This document shows positions 38,203 through 49,945 of a stretch of 64,000 nt of DNA, piece after piece (the first letter of the stretch is position 1; each line of letters begins with the position of its first letter). This stretch comes from Membranipora membranacea (Eukaryota; Bryozoa; Gymnolaemata; Cheilostomatida; Membraniporidae), in the NCBI GenBank assembly GCA_914767715.1, contig OU612066.1, forward strand, positions 13,645,001 to 13,709,000. The letters run 5' to 3'. A model generated the notes under the pieces. It was not told the origin of the DNA. It saw only the letters and a program-made list of their open reading frames with translations, and did no database searches. A program made the translations under genes and the position numbers.

Positions 38203-40551
38203 ATGCTTTTTTTTCGGCCAGATCAAAAAATAGATTTGCTTCTAACTTACCTCATAAGGAGGAGCAACTCCTGCTCATCTCGAATCTGCAGAACGTTTGG
38301 CTCTGCGGCTTTGCGTTCTCCGTCAGCGTTCGTTTTAATTAGGGCCACTTTTGCTATAGAAAAACATGCCAAACGGCAGCATCGAAAAATTAAATCTCTA
38401 TTGGATTCTTATCAAACTCCGACCAGTACAAGCTCTTATTGCCCTCATTCAACACGCCGAATATTGGAATCCTCGGATTAACAGGGGGGTCATAACGCTG
38501 ACTTGAAAATCCAAAAATTATACCAAGGGAGGGTATCATGCTTTTTTTTCGGCCAGATCATGAAATAGATTTGCTTCTAACTAACCTCATAAGGAGGAGC
38601 AACTCCTGCTCATCTCGAGTCTGCAGACCGTTTGGCTCTGCGTCTTTTCGTTCTACGTCAGCGTCCGTTTTAATTAGGGCCACTTTTGCTATAAAAAAAC
38701 ATGCCAAACAGCAGCATCGAAAAATTAAATCTCTGTTTGATTCTTATCAAACTCCGACCAGTTCAAGCTCTTATTGCCCTCATTCAACACGCCGAATATT
38801 GGAATCCTCGGATTAACAGGGGGATCACAACGCTGACTTGAAAATCCAAAAATTATACCAAGGGAGGGTATCATGCTTTTTTTTCGGCCAGATCAAAAAA
38901 AAGATTTGCTTCTAACTAACCTCATAAGGAGGAGCAACTCCTGCTCATCTCGAAACTGCAGACCGTTTGGCTTTGCGGCTTTTCGTTCTCCGTCAGCGTC
39001 CGGTTTAATTAGGGCCACTTTTGCTACAAAAAAAACATGCCAAACGGCAGCATCGAAAAATTAAATCACTGTTGGATTCTTATCAAACTCCAACCAGTTC
39101 AAGCTCTTATTGCCCTCATTCAACACGCCGAATATTGGAATCCTCGGATTAACAGGGGGGGTCACAACGCTGACTTGAAACTCCAAAAATTATACCAAGG
39201 GAGGGTATCATGCTTTTTTTTTCGGCCAGATCAAAAAATAGATTTGCTTCTAACTAACCTCATAAGGAGGAGCAACTCCTGTTCATCTCGAATCTGCAGA
39301 CCGTTTGACTCTGCGGCTTCTCGTTCTCCGTCAGCGTCCGTTTTAATTAGTGCCACTTTTGCTATAAAAAAACATGCCAAAAGGCAGCATCGAAAAATTA
39401 AATCTCTGTTGGATTCTTATCAAACTCCGACCAGTTCAAGCTCTTATTGCCCTCATTCAACACACCGAATATTTGAATCCTCGGATGAAAAAGGGGGGTC
39501 ACAACGCTGACTTGAAAATCCAAAAATTATACCAAGGGAGGGTATCATGGTTTTTTTTCGGCCAGATCAAAAAATAGATTTGCTTCTAACTAACCACATA
39601 AGGAGAAGCAACTCCTGCTCATCTCGAATCTGCAGACCGTTTGGCTCTGCAGCTCTTCGTTCTCCGTCAGCGTCCGTTTTAATTAGGGCCACTTTTGCTA
39701 TAAAAAAACATGCCAAACGGCATCATCGAAAAATTAAATCTCTGTTGGATTCTTATCAAACTCCGACCAGTTCAAGCTCTTATTGCCCTCATTCAACACG
39801 CCAAATATTGGAATCCTCGGATTAACAGGGGGGTCACAACGCTGACTTGAAAATCCAAAAATTATACCAAGGGAGGGTATCATGCTTTTTTTTCGGCCAG
39901 ATCAAAAAATAGATTTGCTTCTAACTAACGTCATAAGGAGGGGCAACTCCTGCTCATCTCGAATCTGCAGACCGTTTTGCTCTGCGGCTTTTCGTTCTCC
40001 GTCAGCGTCCGTTTTAATTAGGGCCACTTTTGCTATAAAAAAACATGCCAAACGGCAGCATCGAAAAATTAAATCTCTGTTGGATTCTTATCAAACTCCG
40101 TCCAGTTCAAGCTCTCATTGCCCTCATTCAACACGCCGAATATTGGAATCCTCGGATTAACAGGGGGGTCACAACGCTGACTTGAAAATCCAAAAATTAT
40201 ACCAAGGGAGGGTATCATGCTTTTTTTTCAGCCTGATCAAAATATATATTTGCTTCTAACTAACCTCATAAGGAGGAGCAACTCCTGCTTATCTCGAATC
40301 TGCAGACCGTTTGGCTCTGCGGCTTTTCGTTCTCCGTCAGCGTCGGTTTTAATTAGGGCCACTTTTGCTATAAAAAAACATGCCAAACGGCAGCATCGAA
40401 AAATTAAATCTCTGTTGGATTCTTATCAAACTCCGACCAGTTCAAGCTCCTATTGCCGTCATTCAACACGCCGAATATTGGAATCCTCGGATTAACAGGG
40501 GGGTCACAACGCTGACTTGAAAATCCAAAAATTATACCAAGGGAGGGTATC
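38203..40551 (+). repeat. 7-unit higher-order repeat P-Q-R-S-T-U-V, full copy (2,349 bp)
   Basis: Units start at 38203 (P), 38538 (Q), 38873 (R), 39210 (S), 39547 (T), 39882 (U) and 40217 (V). Markers: P, CTAACTTACC with GCGTTCG and GCTATAGA; Q, GATCATGAAAT, CGAGTCTG, GCGTCTTTTCG and AAACAGCAG; R, A8 then GATTTG, CGAAACTGC, GGCTTTGCGG and GTCCGGTTT; S, T9, TTTGACTCTG, CTTCTCG, TTAGTGCC and CGGATGAAAAAGG; T, CATGGTTTT, ACCACATAAGG, TGCAGCTC and CGGCATCATCG; U, TAACGTCATAAGGAGGGGC, TTTTGCTCTG and CTCCGTCCAG; V, CAGCCTGATC, AATATATATTTG, CTGCTTATC and GCTCCTATTG. This is the only complete uninterrupted copy in the window. Confidence 0.9.
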
Positions 40552-41892
40552 ATGCTTTTTTTTCGGCCAGATCAAAAAATAGATTTGCTTCTAACTTACC
40601 TCATAAGGAGGAGCAACTCCTGCTCATCTCGAATCTGCAGAACGTTTGGCTCTGCGGCTTTGCGTTCTCCGTCAGCGTTCGTTTTAATTACGGCCACTTT
40701 TGCTATAGAAAAACATGCCAAACGGCAGCATCGAAAAATTAAATCTCTATTGGATTCTTATCAAACTCCGACCAGTACAAGCTCTTATTGCCCTCATTCA
40801 ACACGCCGAATATTGGAATCCTCGGATTAACAGGGGGGTCATAACGCTGACTTGAAAATCCAAAAATTATACCAAGAGAGGGTATCATGCTTTTTTTTCG
40901 GCCAGATCATGAAATAGATTTGCTTCTAACTAACCTCATAAGGAGGAGCAACTCCTGCTCATCTCGAATCTGCAGACCGTTTGACTCTGCGGCTTCTCGT
41001 TCTCCGTCAGCGTCCGTTTTAATTAGTGCCACTTTTGCTATAAAAAAACATGCCAAAAGGCAGCATCGAAAAATTAAATCTCTGTTGGATTCTTATCAAA
41101 CTCCGACCAGTTCAAGCTCTTATTGCCCTCATTCAACACACCGAATATTTGAATCCTCGGATGAAAAAGGGGGGTCACAACGCTGACTTGAAAATCCAAA
41201 AATTATACCAAGGGAGGGTATCATGGTTTTTTTTCGGCCAGATCAAAAAATAGATTTGCTTCTAACTAACCACATAAGGAGAAGCAACTCCTGCTCATCT
41301 CGAATCTGCAGACCGTTTGGCTCTGCAGCTCTTCGTTCTCCGTCAGCGTCCGTTTTAATTAGGGCCACTTTTGCTATAAAAAAACATGCCAAACGGCATC
41401 ATCGAAAAATTAAATCTCTGTTGGATTCTTATCAAACTCCGACCAGTTCAAGCTCTTATTGCCCTCATTCAACACGCCAAATATTGGAATCCTCGGATTA
41501 ACAGGGGGGTCACAACGCTGACTTGAAAATCCAAAAATTATACCAAGGGAGGGTATCATGCTTTTTTTTCGGCCAGATCAAAAAATAGATTTGCTTCTAA
41601 CTAACGTCATAAGGAGGGGCAACTCCTGCTCATCTCGAATCTGCAGACCGTTTTGCTCTGCGGCTTTTCGTTCTCCGTCAGCGTCCGTTTTAATTAGGGC
41701 CACTTTTGCTATAAAAAAACATGCCAAACGGCAGCATCGAAAAATTAAATCTCTGTTGGATTCTTATCAAACTCCGTCCAGTTCAAGCTCTCATTGCCCT
41801 CATTCAACACGCCGAATATTGGAATCCTCGGATTAACAGGGGGGTCACAACGCTGACTTGAAAATCCAAAAATTATACCAAGGGAGGGTATC
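40552..41892 (+). repeat. Shortened copy: P, Q/S chimera, T, U
   Basis: Units start at 40552 (P), 40887 (Q/S chimera), 41223 (T) and 41558 (U). R is missing and Q is fused to S, the result expected of unequal exchange deleting two units' worth of sequence. P here has TTAATTACGGCC where 38203 has TTAATTAGGGCC. The copy at 45248-46588 has the same variants. Confidence 0.85.
40887..41222 (+). repeat. Chimeric unit Q/S
   Basis: Begins with GATCATGAAAT (Q) and continues with CGAATCTG, TTTGACTCTG, CTTCTCG and TTAGTGCC (S). The switch lies between 40911 and 40968. The upstream AGAGAGGGTATC (40874-40885) is private to this unit and 45583, confirming that 45583 is a copy of the same event. Confidence 0.8.
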
Positions 41893-42227
41893 ATGCTTTT
41901 TTTTCAGCCTGATCAAAATATATATTTGCTTCTAACTAACCTCATAAGGAGGAGCAACTCCTGCTCATCTCGAGTCTGCAGACCGTTTGGCTCTGCGTCT
42001 TTTCGTTCTACGTCAGCGTCCGTTTTAATTAGGGCCACTTTTGCTATAAAAAAACATGCCAAACAGCAGCATCGAAAAATTAAATCTCTGTTTGATTCTT
42101 ATCAAACTCCGACCAGTTCAAGCTCTTATTGCCCTCATTCAACACGCCGAATATTGGAATCCTCGGATTAACAGGGGGATCACAACGCTGACTTGAAAAT
42201 CCAAAAATTATACCAAGGGAGGGTATC
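41893..42227 (+). repeat. Chimeric unit V/Q (breakpoint 1)
   Basis: Left end has CAGCCTGATC and AATATATATTTG (V). From GCTCATCTCGAGTCTG onward it is Q, with GCGTCTTTTCG and AAACAGCAG. The switch lies between 41923 and 41966. Unit 43234 has the same structure. Confidence 0.8.
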
Positions 42228-42563
42228 ATGCTTTTTTTTCGGCCAGATCAAAAAAAAGATTTGCTTCTAACTAACCTCATAAGGAGGAGCAACTCCTGCT
42301 CATCTCGAATCTGCAGACCGTTTGACTCTGCGGCTTCTCGTTCTCCGTCAGCGTCCGTTTTAATTAGTGCCACTTTTGCTATAAAAAAACATGCCAAAAG
42401 GCAGCATCGAAAAATTAAATCTCTGTTGGATTCTTATCAAACTCCGACCAGTTCAAGCTCTTATTGCCCTCATTCAACACACCGAATATTTGAATCCTCG
42501 GATGAAAAAGGGGGGTCACAACGCTGACTTGAAAATCCAAAAATTATACCAAGGGAGGGTATC
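42228..42563 (+). repeat. Chimeric unit R/S
   Basis: Left end has A8 then GATTTG (R). From CGAATCTG onward it is S, with TTTGACTCTG, CTTCTCG and TTAGTGCC. The switch lies between 42258 and 42310. It occurs once in the window. Confidence 0.8.
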
Positions 42564-43233
42564 ATGGTTTTTTTTCGGCCAGATCAAAAAATATATTTGC
42601 TTCTAACTAACCACATAAGGAGAAGCAACTCCTGCTCATCTCGAATCTGCAGACCGTTTGGCTCTGCAGCTCTTCGTTCTCCGTCAGCGTCCGTTTTAAT
42701 TAGGGCCACTTTTGCTATAAAAAAACATGCCAAACGGCATCATCGAAAAATTAAATCTCTGTTGGATTCTTATCAAACTCCGACCAGTTCAAGCTCTTAT
42801 TGCCCTCATTCAACACGCCAAATATTGGAATCCTCGGATTAACAGGGGGGTCACAACGCTGACTTGAAAATCCAAAAATTATACCAAGGGAGGGTATCAT
42901 GCTTTTTTTTCGGCCAGATCAAAAAATAGATTTGCTTCTAACTAACGTCATAAGGAGGGGCAACTCCTGCTCATCTCGAATCTGCAGACCGTTTTGCTCT
43001 GCGGCTTTTCGTTCTCCGTCAGCGTCCGTTTTAATTAGGGCCACTTTTGCTATAAAAAAACATGCCAAACGGCAGCATCGAAAAATTAAATCTCTGTTGG
43101 ATTCTTATCAAACTCCGTCCAGTTCAAGCTCTCATTGCCCTCATTCAACACGCCGAATATTGGAATCCTCGGATTAACAGGGGGGTCACAACGCTGACTT
43201 GAAAATCCAAAAATTATACCAAGGGAGGGTATC

Positions 43234-45247
43234 ATGCTTTTTTTTCAGCCTGATCAAAATATATATTTGCTTCTAACTAACCTCATAAGGAGGAGCAACT
43301 CCTGCTCATCTCGAGTCTGCAGACCGTTTGGCTCTGCGTCTTTTCGTTCTACGTCAGCGTCCGTTTTAATTAGGGCCACTTTTGCTATAAAAAAACATGC
43401 CAAACAGCAGCATCGAAAAATTAAATCTCTGTTTGATTCTTATCAAACTCCGACCAGTTCAAGCTCTTATTGCCCTCATTCAACACGCCGAATATTGGAA
43501 TCCTCGGATTAACAGGGGGATCACAACGCTGACTTGAAAATCCAAAAATTATACCAAGGGAGGGTATCATGCTTTTTTTTCGGCCAGATCAAAAAAAAGA
43601 TTTGCTTCTAACTAACCTCATAAGGAGGAGCAACTCCTGCTCATCTCGAAACTGCAGACCGTTTGGCTTTGCGGCTTTTCGTTCTCCGTCAGCGTCCGGT
43701 TTAATTAGGGCCACTTTTGCTACAAAAAAAACATGCCAAACGGCAGCATCGAAAAATTAAATCACTGTTGGATTCTTATCAAACTCCAACCAGTTCAAGC
43801 TCTTATTGCCCTCATTCAACACGCCGAATATTGGAATCCTCGGATTAACAGGGGGGGTCACAACGCTGACTTGAAACTCCAAAAATTATACCAAGGGAGG
43901 GTATCATGCTTTTTTTTTCGGCCAGATCAAAAAATAGATTTGCTTCTAACTAACCTCATAAGGAGGAGCAACTCCTGTTCATCTCGAATCTGCAGACCGT
44001 TTGACTCTGCGGCTTCTCGTTCTCCGTCAGCGTCCGTTTTAATTAGTGCCACTTTTGCTATAAAAAAACATGCCAAAAGGCAGCATCGAAAAATTAAATC
44101 TCTGTTGGATTCTTATCAAACTCCGACCAGTTCAAGCTCTTATTGCCCTCATTCAACACACCGAATATTTGAATCCTCGGATGAAAAAGGGGGGTCACAA
44201 CGCTGACTTGAAAATCCAAAAATTATACCAAGGGAGGGTATCATGGTTTTTTTTCGGCCAGATCAAAAAATAGATTTGCTTCTAACTAACCACATAAGGA
44301 GAAGCAACTCCTGCTCATCTCGAATCTGCAGACCGTTTGGCTCTGCAGCTCTTCGTTCTCCGTCAGCGTCCGTTTTAATTAGGGCCACTTTTGCTATAAA
44401 AAAACATGCCAAACGGCATCATCGAAAAATTAAATCTCTGTTGGATTCTTATCAAACTCCGACCAGTTCAAGCTCTTATTGCCCTCATTCAACACGCCAA
44501 ATATTGGAATCCTCGGATTAACAGGGGGGTCACAACGCTGACTTGAAAATCCAAAAATTATACCAAGGGAGGGTATCATGCTTTTTTTTCGGCCAGATCA
44601 AAAAATAGATTTGCTTCTAACTAACGTCATAAGGAGGGGCAACTCCTGCTCATCTCGAATCTGCAGACCGTTTTGCTCTGCGGCTTTTCGTTCTCCGTCA
44701 GCGTCCGTTTTAATTAGGGCCACTTTTGCTATAAAAAAACATGCCAAACGGCAGCATCGAAAAATTAAATCTCTGTTGGATTCTTATCAAACTCCGTCCA
44801 GTTCAAGCTCTCATTGCCCTCATTCAACACGCCGAATATTGGAATCCTCGGATTAACAGGGGGGTCACAACGCTGACTTGAAAATCCAAAAATTATACCA
44901 AGGGAGGGTATCATGCTTTTTTTTCAGCCTGATCAAAATATATATTTGCTTCTAACTAACCTCATAAGGAGGAGCAACTCCTGCTTATCTCGAATCTGCA
45001 GACCGTTTGGCTCTGCGGCTTTTCGTTCTCCGTCAGCGTCGGTTTTAATTAGGGCCACTTTTGCTATAAAAAAACATGCCAAACGGCAGCATCGAAAAAT
45101 TAAATCTCTGTTGGATTCTTATCAAACTCCGACCAGTTCAAGCTCCTATTGCCGTCATTCAACACGCCGAATATTGGAATCCTCGGATTAACAGGGGGGT
45201 CACAACGCTGACTTGAAAATCCAAAAATTATACCAAGGGAGGGTATC
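43234..45247 (+). repeat. Copy with V/Q chimera, R, S, T, U, V
   Basis: Units start at 43234 (V/Q), 43569 (R), 43906 (S), 44243 (T), 44578 (U) and 44913 (V). From within the first unit this block and the next match 38.6-41.9 kb at +4,696 (14 units). S keeps the private CTGTTCATC also seen in 39210. Confidence 0.85.
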
Positions 45248-46588
45248 ATGCTTTTTTTTCGGCCAGATCAAAAAATAGATTTGCTTCTAACTTACCTCAT
45301 AAGGAGGAGCAACTCCTGCTCATCTCGAATCTGCAGAACGTTTGGCTCTGCGGCTTTGCGTTCTCCGTCAGCGTTCGTTTTAATTACGGCCACTTTTGCT
45401 ATAGAAAAACATGCCAAACGGCAGCATCGAAAAATTAAATCTCTATTGGATTCTTATCAAACTCCGACCAGTACAAGCTCTTATTGCCCTCATTCAACAC
45501 GCCGAATATTGGAATCCTCGGATTAACAGGGGGGTCATAACGCTGACTTGAAAATCCAAAAATTATACCAAGAGAGGGTATCATGCTTTTTTTTCGGCCA
45601 GATCATGAAATAGATTTGCTTCTAACTAACCTCATAAGGAGGAGCAACTCCTGCTCATCTCGAATCTGCAGACCGTTTGACTCTGCGGCTTCTCGTTCTC
45701 CGTCAGCGTCCGTTTTAATTAGTGCCACTTTTGCTATAAAAAAACATGCCAAAAGGCAGCATCGAAAAATTAAATCTCTGTTGGATTCTTATCAAACTCC
45801 GACCAGTTCAAGCTCTTATTGCCCTCATTCAACACACCGAATATTTGAATCCTCGGATGAAAAAGGGGGGTCACAACGCTGACTTGAAAATCCAAAAATT
45901 ATACCAAGGGAGGGTATCATGGTTTTTTTTCGGCCAGATCAAAAAATAGATTTGCTTCTAACTAACCACATAAGGAGAAGCAACTCCTGCTCATCTCGAA
46001 TCTGCAGACCGTTTGGCTCTGCAGCTCTTCGTTCTCCGTCAGCGTCCGTTTTAATTAGGGCCACTTTTGCTATAAAAAAACATGCCAAACGGCATCATCG
46101 AAAAATTAAATCTCTGTTGGATTCTTATCAAACTCCGACCAGTTCAAGCTCTTATTGCCCTCATTCAACACGCCAAATATTGGAATCCTCGGATTAACAG
46201 GGGGGTCACAACGCTGACTTGAAAATCCAAAAATTATACCAAGGGAGGGTATCATGCTTTTTTTTCGGCCAGATCAAAAAATAGATTTGCTTCTAACTAA
46301 CGTCATAAGGAGGGGCAACTCCTGCTCATCTCGAATCTGCAGACCGTTTTGCTCTGCGGCTTTTCGTTCTCCGTCAGCGTCCGTTTTAATTAGGGCCACT
46401 TTTGCTATAAAAAAACATGCCAAACGGCAGCATCGAAAAATTAAATCTCTGTTGGATTCTTATCAAACTCCGTCCAGTTCAAGCTCTCATTGCCCTCATT
46501 CAACACGCCGAATATTGGAATCCTCGGATTAACAGGGGGGTCACAACGCTGACTTGAAAATCCAAAAATTATACCAAGGGAGGGTATC
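45248..46588 (+). repeat. Shortened copy: P, Q/S chimera, T, U (second)
   Basis: Units start at 45248 (P), 45583 (Q/S), 45919 (T) and 46254 (U), matching 40552-41892 at +4,696, including the private TTAATTACGGCC and AGAGAGGGTATC. This shows the chimera was copied with its neighbours and did not arise twice. Confidence 0.85.
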
Positions 46589-46923
46589 ATGCTTTTTTTT
46601 CAGCCTGATCAAAATATATATTTGCTTCTAACTAACCTCATAAGGAGGAGCAACTCCTGCTTATCTCGAATCTGCAGACCGTTTGGCTCTGCGTCTTTTC
46701 GTTCTACGTCAGCATCCGTTTTAATTAGGGCCACTTTTGCTATAAAAAAACATGCCAAACAGCAGCATCGAAAAATTAAATCTCTGTTTGATTCTTATCA
46801 AACTCCGACCAGTTCAAGCTCTTATTGCCCTCATTCAACACGCCGAATATTGGAATCCTCGGATTAACAGGGGGATCACAACGCTGACTTGAAAATCCAA
46901 AAATTATACCAAGGGAGGGTATC
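46589..46923 (+). repeat. Chimeric unit V/Q (breakpoint 2)
   Basis: V sequence extends further right than in 41893 and 43234: it keeps CTGCTTATC and CGAATCTG. Q sequence starts by GCGTCTTTTCG. The switch lies between 46670 and 46694. Private change GTCAGCATCCG. Either this is a second exchange between the same two unit types or the breakpoint was moved by gene conversion. Confidence 0.75.
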
Positions 46924-48602
46924 ATGCTTTTTTTTCGGCCAGATCAAAAAAAAGATTTGCTTCTAACTAACCTCATAAGGAGGAGCAACTCCTGCTCATC
47001 TCGAAACTGCAGACCGTTTGGCTTTGCGGCTTTTCGTTCTCCGTCAGCGTCCGGTTTAATTAGGGCCACTTTTGCTACAAAAAAAACATGCCAAACGGCA
47101 GCATCGAAAAATTAAATCACTGTTGGATTCTTATCAAACTCCAACCAGTTCAAGCTCTTATTGCCCTCATTCAACACGCCGAATATTGGAATCCTCGGAT
47201 TAACAGGGGGGGTCACAACGCTGACTTGAAACTCCAAAAATTATACCAAGGGAGGGTATCATGCTTTTTTTTTCGGCCAGATCAAAAAATAGATTTGCTT
47301 CTAACTAACCTCATAAGGAGGAGCAACTCCTGCTCATCTCGAATCTGCAGACCGTTTGACTCTGCGGCTTCTCGTTCTCCGTCAGCGTCCGTTTTAATTA
47401 GTGCCACTTTTGCTATAAAAAAACATGCCAAAAGGCAGCATCGAAAAATTAAATCTCTGTTGGATTCTTATCAAACTCCGACCAGTTCAAGCTCTTATTG
47501 CCCTCATTCAACACACCGAATATTTGAATCCTTGGATGAAAAAGGGGGGTCACAACGCTGACTTGAAAATCCAAAAATTATACCAAGGGAGGGTATCATG
47601 GTTTTTTTTCGGCCAGATCAAAAAATAGATTTGCTTCTAACTAACCGCATAAGGAGAAGCAACTCCTGCTCATCTCGAATCTGCAGACCGTTTGGCTCTG
47701 CAGCTCTTCGTTCTCCGTCAGCGTCCGTTTTAATTAGGGCCACTTTTGCTATAAAAAAACATGCCAAACGGCATCATCGAAAAATTAAATCTCTGTTGGA
47801 TTCTTATCAAACTCCGACCAGTTCAAGCTCTTATTGCCCTCATTCAACACGCCAAATATTGGAATCCTCGGATTAACAGGGGGGTCACAACGCTGACTTG
47901 AAAATCCAAAAATTATACCAAGGGAGGGTATCATGCTTTTTTTTCGGCCAGATCAAAAAATAGATTTGCTTCTAACTAACGTCATAAGGAGGGGCAACTC
48001 CTGCTCATCTCGAATCTGCAGACCGTTTTGCTCTGCGGCTTTTCGTTCTCCGTCAGCGTCCGTTTTAATTAGGGCCACTTTTGCTATAAAAAAACATGCC
48101 AAACGGCAGCATCGAAAAATTAAATCTCTGTTGGATTCTTATCAAACTCCGTCCAGTTCAAGCTCTCATTGCCCTCATTCAACACGCCGAATATTGGAAT
48201 CCTCGGATTAACAGGGGGGTCACAACGCTGACTTGAAAATCCAAAAATTATACCAAGGGAGGGTATCATGCTCTTTTTTCAGCCTGATCAAAATATATAT
48301 TTGCTTCTAACTAACCTCATAAGGAGGAGCAACTCCTGCTTATCTCGAATCTGCAGACCGTTTGGCTCTGCGGCTTTTCGTTCTCCGTCAGCGTCGGTTT
48401 TAATTAGGGCCACTTTTGCTGTAAAAAAACATGCCAAACGGCAGCATCGAAAAATTAAATCTCTGTTGGATTCTTATCAAACTCCGACCAGTTCAAGCTC
48501 CTATTGCCGTCATTCAACACGCCGAATATTGGAATCCTCGGATTAACAGGGGGGTCACAACGCTGACTTGAAAATCCAAAAATTATACCAAGGGAGGGTA
48601 TC
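46589..48602 (+). repeat. Copy with second V/Q chimera, R, S, T, U, V
   Basis: Units start at 46589 (V/Q), 46924 (R), 47261 (S), 47598 (T), 47933 (U) and 48268 (V). Units from 46924 match 43569 onward at +3,355 (10 units). Variants here include CTTGGATGAAAAAGG at the end of S, ACCGCATAAGG in T, CATGCTCTTTTTTC at the start of V and GCTGTA in V. Confidence 0.85.
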
Positions 48603-48939
48603 ATGCTTTTTTTTCGGCCAGATCAAAAAATAGATTTGCTTCTAACTTACCTCATAAGGAGGAGCAACTCCTGCTCATCTCGAATCTGCAGAACGTTTGG
48701 CTCTGCGGTTTTTTCGTTCTCCGTCAGCGTCCGTTTTAATTAGGGCCACTTTTGCTATAAAAAAAACATGCCAAACGGCATCATCGAAAACTTAAATCTC
48801 TGTTGGATTCTTATCAAACTCCGACCAGTTCAAGCTCTTATTGCCCTCATTCAACACGCCGAATATTGGAATCCTCGGATTAACAGGGGGGTCACAACGC
48901 TGATTTGAAAATACAAAATTTATACCAAGGGAGGGTATC
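48603..48939 (+). repeat. Chimeric unit ending the P-V family
   Basis: The left part has CTAACTTACC and CAGAACGTTTGG, as in P. From GCGGTTTTTTCG onward it resembles the units of the next domain, with A8 before CATGCC and CGGCATCATCG. It marks the border at which the 7-unit family stops. Confidence 0.7.
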
Positions 48940-49945
48940 ATGCTTTTTTTTCGGCCAGATCAAAAAAATAGATTTGCTTCTAACTAACCTCATAAGGAGG
49001 AGCAACTCCTGCTCATCTCGAATCTGCAGACCGTTTGGCTCTGCGGCTTTTCGTTCTCCGTCAGCGTCCGTTTTAATTAGGGCCACGTTTGCTATAAAAA
49101 AACATGCCAAACGGCAGCATCGAAAAATTAAATCTCTGTTGGATTCTTATCAAACTCCGACCAGTTCAAGCTCTTATTGCCCTCATTCAACACGCCGAAT
49201 ATTGGAATCCTCGGATTAACAGGGGGGTCACAACGCTGACTTGAAAATCCAAAAATTATACCAAGTGAGGGTATCATGCTTTTTTTTCGGCCAGATCAAA
49301 AAATAGATTTGCTTCTAACTAACCACAAAAGGAGGAGCAACTCTTGCTCATCTCGAATCTGCAGACCGTTTGGCCCGGCGGCTTTTCGTTCTCCGACGGC
49401 GTCCGTTTTAATTAGGGCCACTTTTGCTATAAAAAAACATGCCAAACGGCAGCATCGAAAAATTAAATCTCTGTTGGATTCTTATCAAACTCCGACCAGT
49501 TCAAGCTCTTATTGCCCTCATTCAACACGCCGAATATTGGAATCCTCGGATTAACAGGGGGGTCACAACGCTGACTTAAAAATCCAAAAATTATACCAAG
49601 GGAGGGTATCATGCTTTTTTTTCAACCAGATCAAAATATAGATTTGCTTCTAACTAACCTCATAAGGAGGAGCAACTCCTGCTTATCTCGAATCTGCAGA
49701 CCGTTTGGCTCTGCGGCTTTTCGTTCTCCGTCAGCGTCCGTTTTAATTAGGGCCACTTTTGCTATAAAAAAACATGCCAAATGGCAGCATCGAAAATGTG
49801 AATCTCTGTCGGATTCTTATCAAAGTCCGACCAGTTCAAACTCTTATGGCCCTCATTCAACACGCCGAATATTGGAATCCTCGGATTAACAGGGGGGTAA
49901 CAACGCTGACTTGAAAATCCAAAAATTATACCAAGGGAGGGTATC
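48940..49945 (+). repeat. Start of the right-hand mosaic (3 units)
   Basis: Units start at 48940, 49276 and 49611. The first two match 54311 and 54647 at +5,371 (16 units), sharing AAAAAAATAGATTTG, GCCACGTTTGC, ACCACAAAAGG and GGCCCGGCGG. Unit 49611 (AAATGGCAGC, GAAAATGTGAATC, CTTATGGCCC) has no counterpart between 54647 and 54982, so one unit was lost or gained there. Confidence 0.8.

Larger units (their letters stand above)
41893..43233 (+). repeat. Shortened copy: V/Q chimera, R/S chimera, T, U
   Basis: Units start at 41893 (V/Q), 42228 (R/S), 42564 (T) and 42899 (U). Two fusions in adjacent units have removed P and the right part of R. T here has AAATATATTTGC instead of AAATAGATTTGC, the only T unit in this family with that change. 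Confidence 0.85.
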
